This document shows positions 11,473 through 11,845 of a stretch of DNA of 11,845 bases, one piece after another. Position numbers and translations under genes: made by a program. The notes below the pieces were generated by a model. That model searched no databases and was not told the DNA's origin. It saw only the letters and a program-made list of their open reading frames with translations. Each line of letters begins with the position of its first letter. Position 1 is the first letter of the stretch. This DNA is from Dehalococcoidia bacterium. GTDB taxonomy: Bacteria > Chloroflexota > Dehalococcoidia > UBA6926. The DNA lies in assembly GCA_030754805.1 (NCBI GenBank), contig JASLZO010000022.1:1-11845 (forward strand), in the 5' to 3' direction.

Positions 11473-11845
11473 ATGCGCATCGGTGTCGAGTTGGCGGTCC
11501 GGACTCCCATCACCGAGTTGATGGTCTATCTGCGGGACTACGACTCTTACGGCTTTGATCGTATCTGGGTCCCGGATGCCGCTATGTCGCAATGGGAGGT
11601 CTGGACGACGGCCGCGCTCGCCGTCGAACATACGACCACGGCCCGCGTCGGGATCGGCGTAATGGCCCCCTACCAGCGGAATCCAGCGGTGATCGCCCAC
11701 GCCGCCGCGACGCTGGACCAGCTCTCGGGTGGGCGCATCGATCTATCTCTTGGGCGCGGCGCCCGACCGTGGATCACCAGCGTTGACGCCGATCGACCTG
11801 ACTCGGCGGTCGAAGAGGCGATCGACATCGTCCACCGGATCCTGT
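11473..11845 (+). CDS. Luciferase-like flavin/F420-dependent oxidoreductase, 3'-truncated by window edge
   Basis: The gene starts at ATG 11473 behind a good AGGAG and stays open to the window end (124 complete codons plus one base). It belongs to the bacterial luciferase-like monooxygenase superfamily, whose TIM-barrel members use FMNH2 or coenzyme F420. Visible signatures are the first strand MRIGVELAVR, SYGFDRIWVPDA (25-36), and TARVGIGVMAPYQRNPAVIAHAAATLDQLSGGRIDLSLGRG (56-96). The last block (x-PxxRxPAxxAxxAATLDxLSGGR-xxLxLGxG) is characteristic of the F420-dependent branch that includes methylenetetrahydromethanopterin reductase-like proteins. About 330-350 residues would be expected, so well over half is missing. 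The cofactor preference is inferred from that block and the substrate is unknown. Chloroflexota of the SAR202 group are known for many paralogues of this family, which fits the suggested host. It is divergent from the solute-binding protein gene. Confidence 0.88.
   Translation, partial: MRIGVELAVRTPITELMVYLRDYDSYGFDRIWVPDAAMSQWEVWTTAALAVEHTTTARVGIGVMAPYQRNPAVIAHAAATLDQLSGGRIDLSLGRGARPWITSVDADRPDSAVEEAIDIVHRIL

Overview
This is a high-GC bacterial window with frequent GTG starts. It holds a chaperone operon controlled by an HspR-type regulator and the start of a luciferase-like, probably F420-dependent, oxidoreductase. Together these suggest a Chloroflexota-like bacterium, possibly of the Dehalococcoidia/SAR202 type, with Actinomycetota as the main alternative. 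No rRNA or other phylogenetic marker is present, so this is an inference. I saw no tRNA, rRNA, CRISPR array, insertion sequence, integrase or phage gene.

Layout. (1) Positions 1-737 (+) carry the 3' part of a TauE/SafE-family membrane transporter, cut by the window edge. (2) Positions 744-3076 (-) form a tight operon read right to left: PduO-type cobalamin adenosyltransferase, a truncated alpha/beta hydrolase, hisH and hisA. The first three junctions overlap by 1 and 4 nt, and 7 nt separate hisH from hisA. (3) Positions 3077-3218 are a divergent intergenic region with a perfect 19-bp-arm palindrome and a sigma70-like promoter. A TTGA-N11-TCAA dyad that resembles a degenerate HspR operator overlaps the promoter. 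(4) Positions 3219-7080 (+) are a proteostasis operon: a zinc-less CbpA-like J-protein, HspR, and an 820-residue Hsp100 ATPase. The ATPase has ClpC/ClpA hallmarks (short middle domain, IGL ClpP-docking tripeptide) rather than those of ClpB. (5) Positions 7115-11202 (-) run from a family-5 solute-binding lipoprotein through two DppB/DppC-like permeases to a single-domain cupin of the type II phosphomannose isomerase family. (6) Positions 11203-11472 are a divergent gap that may encode a tiny hydrophobic peptide. (7) From 11473 (+) a luciferase-like monooxygenase runs off the right edge.

How the genes work together. The clearest functional unit is the J-protein/HspR/Clp operon. The J-protein would recruit substrates to DnaK (encoded elsewhere), the Hsp100 would unfold them for ClpP (also elsewhere), and HspR would shut the operon off through the dyad at the promoter. 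The dipeptide-type transporter has its receptor and membrane channel here, but no ATPase. HisH and HisA catalyse steps of histidine synthesis, although HisH's partner HisF is not in the window.

I find no clearly new multi-gene system. The points most worth a second look are the HAIR-like operator with a nearly leaderless start, the ClpC-type ATPase in an HspR operon, the long palindrome, the hydrolase fragment fused into the his operon by overlaps, and an amber-interrupted pair of hydrophobic mini-ORFs at 11193-11402.
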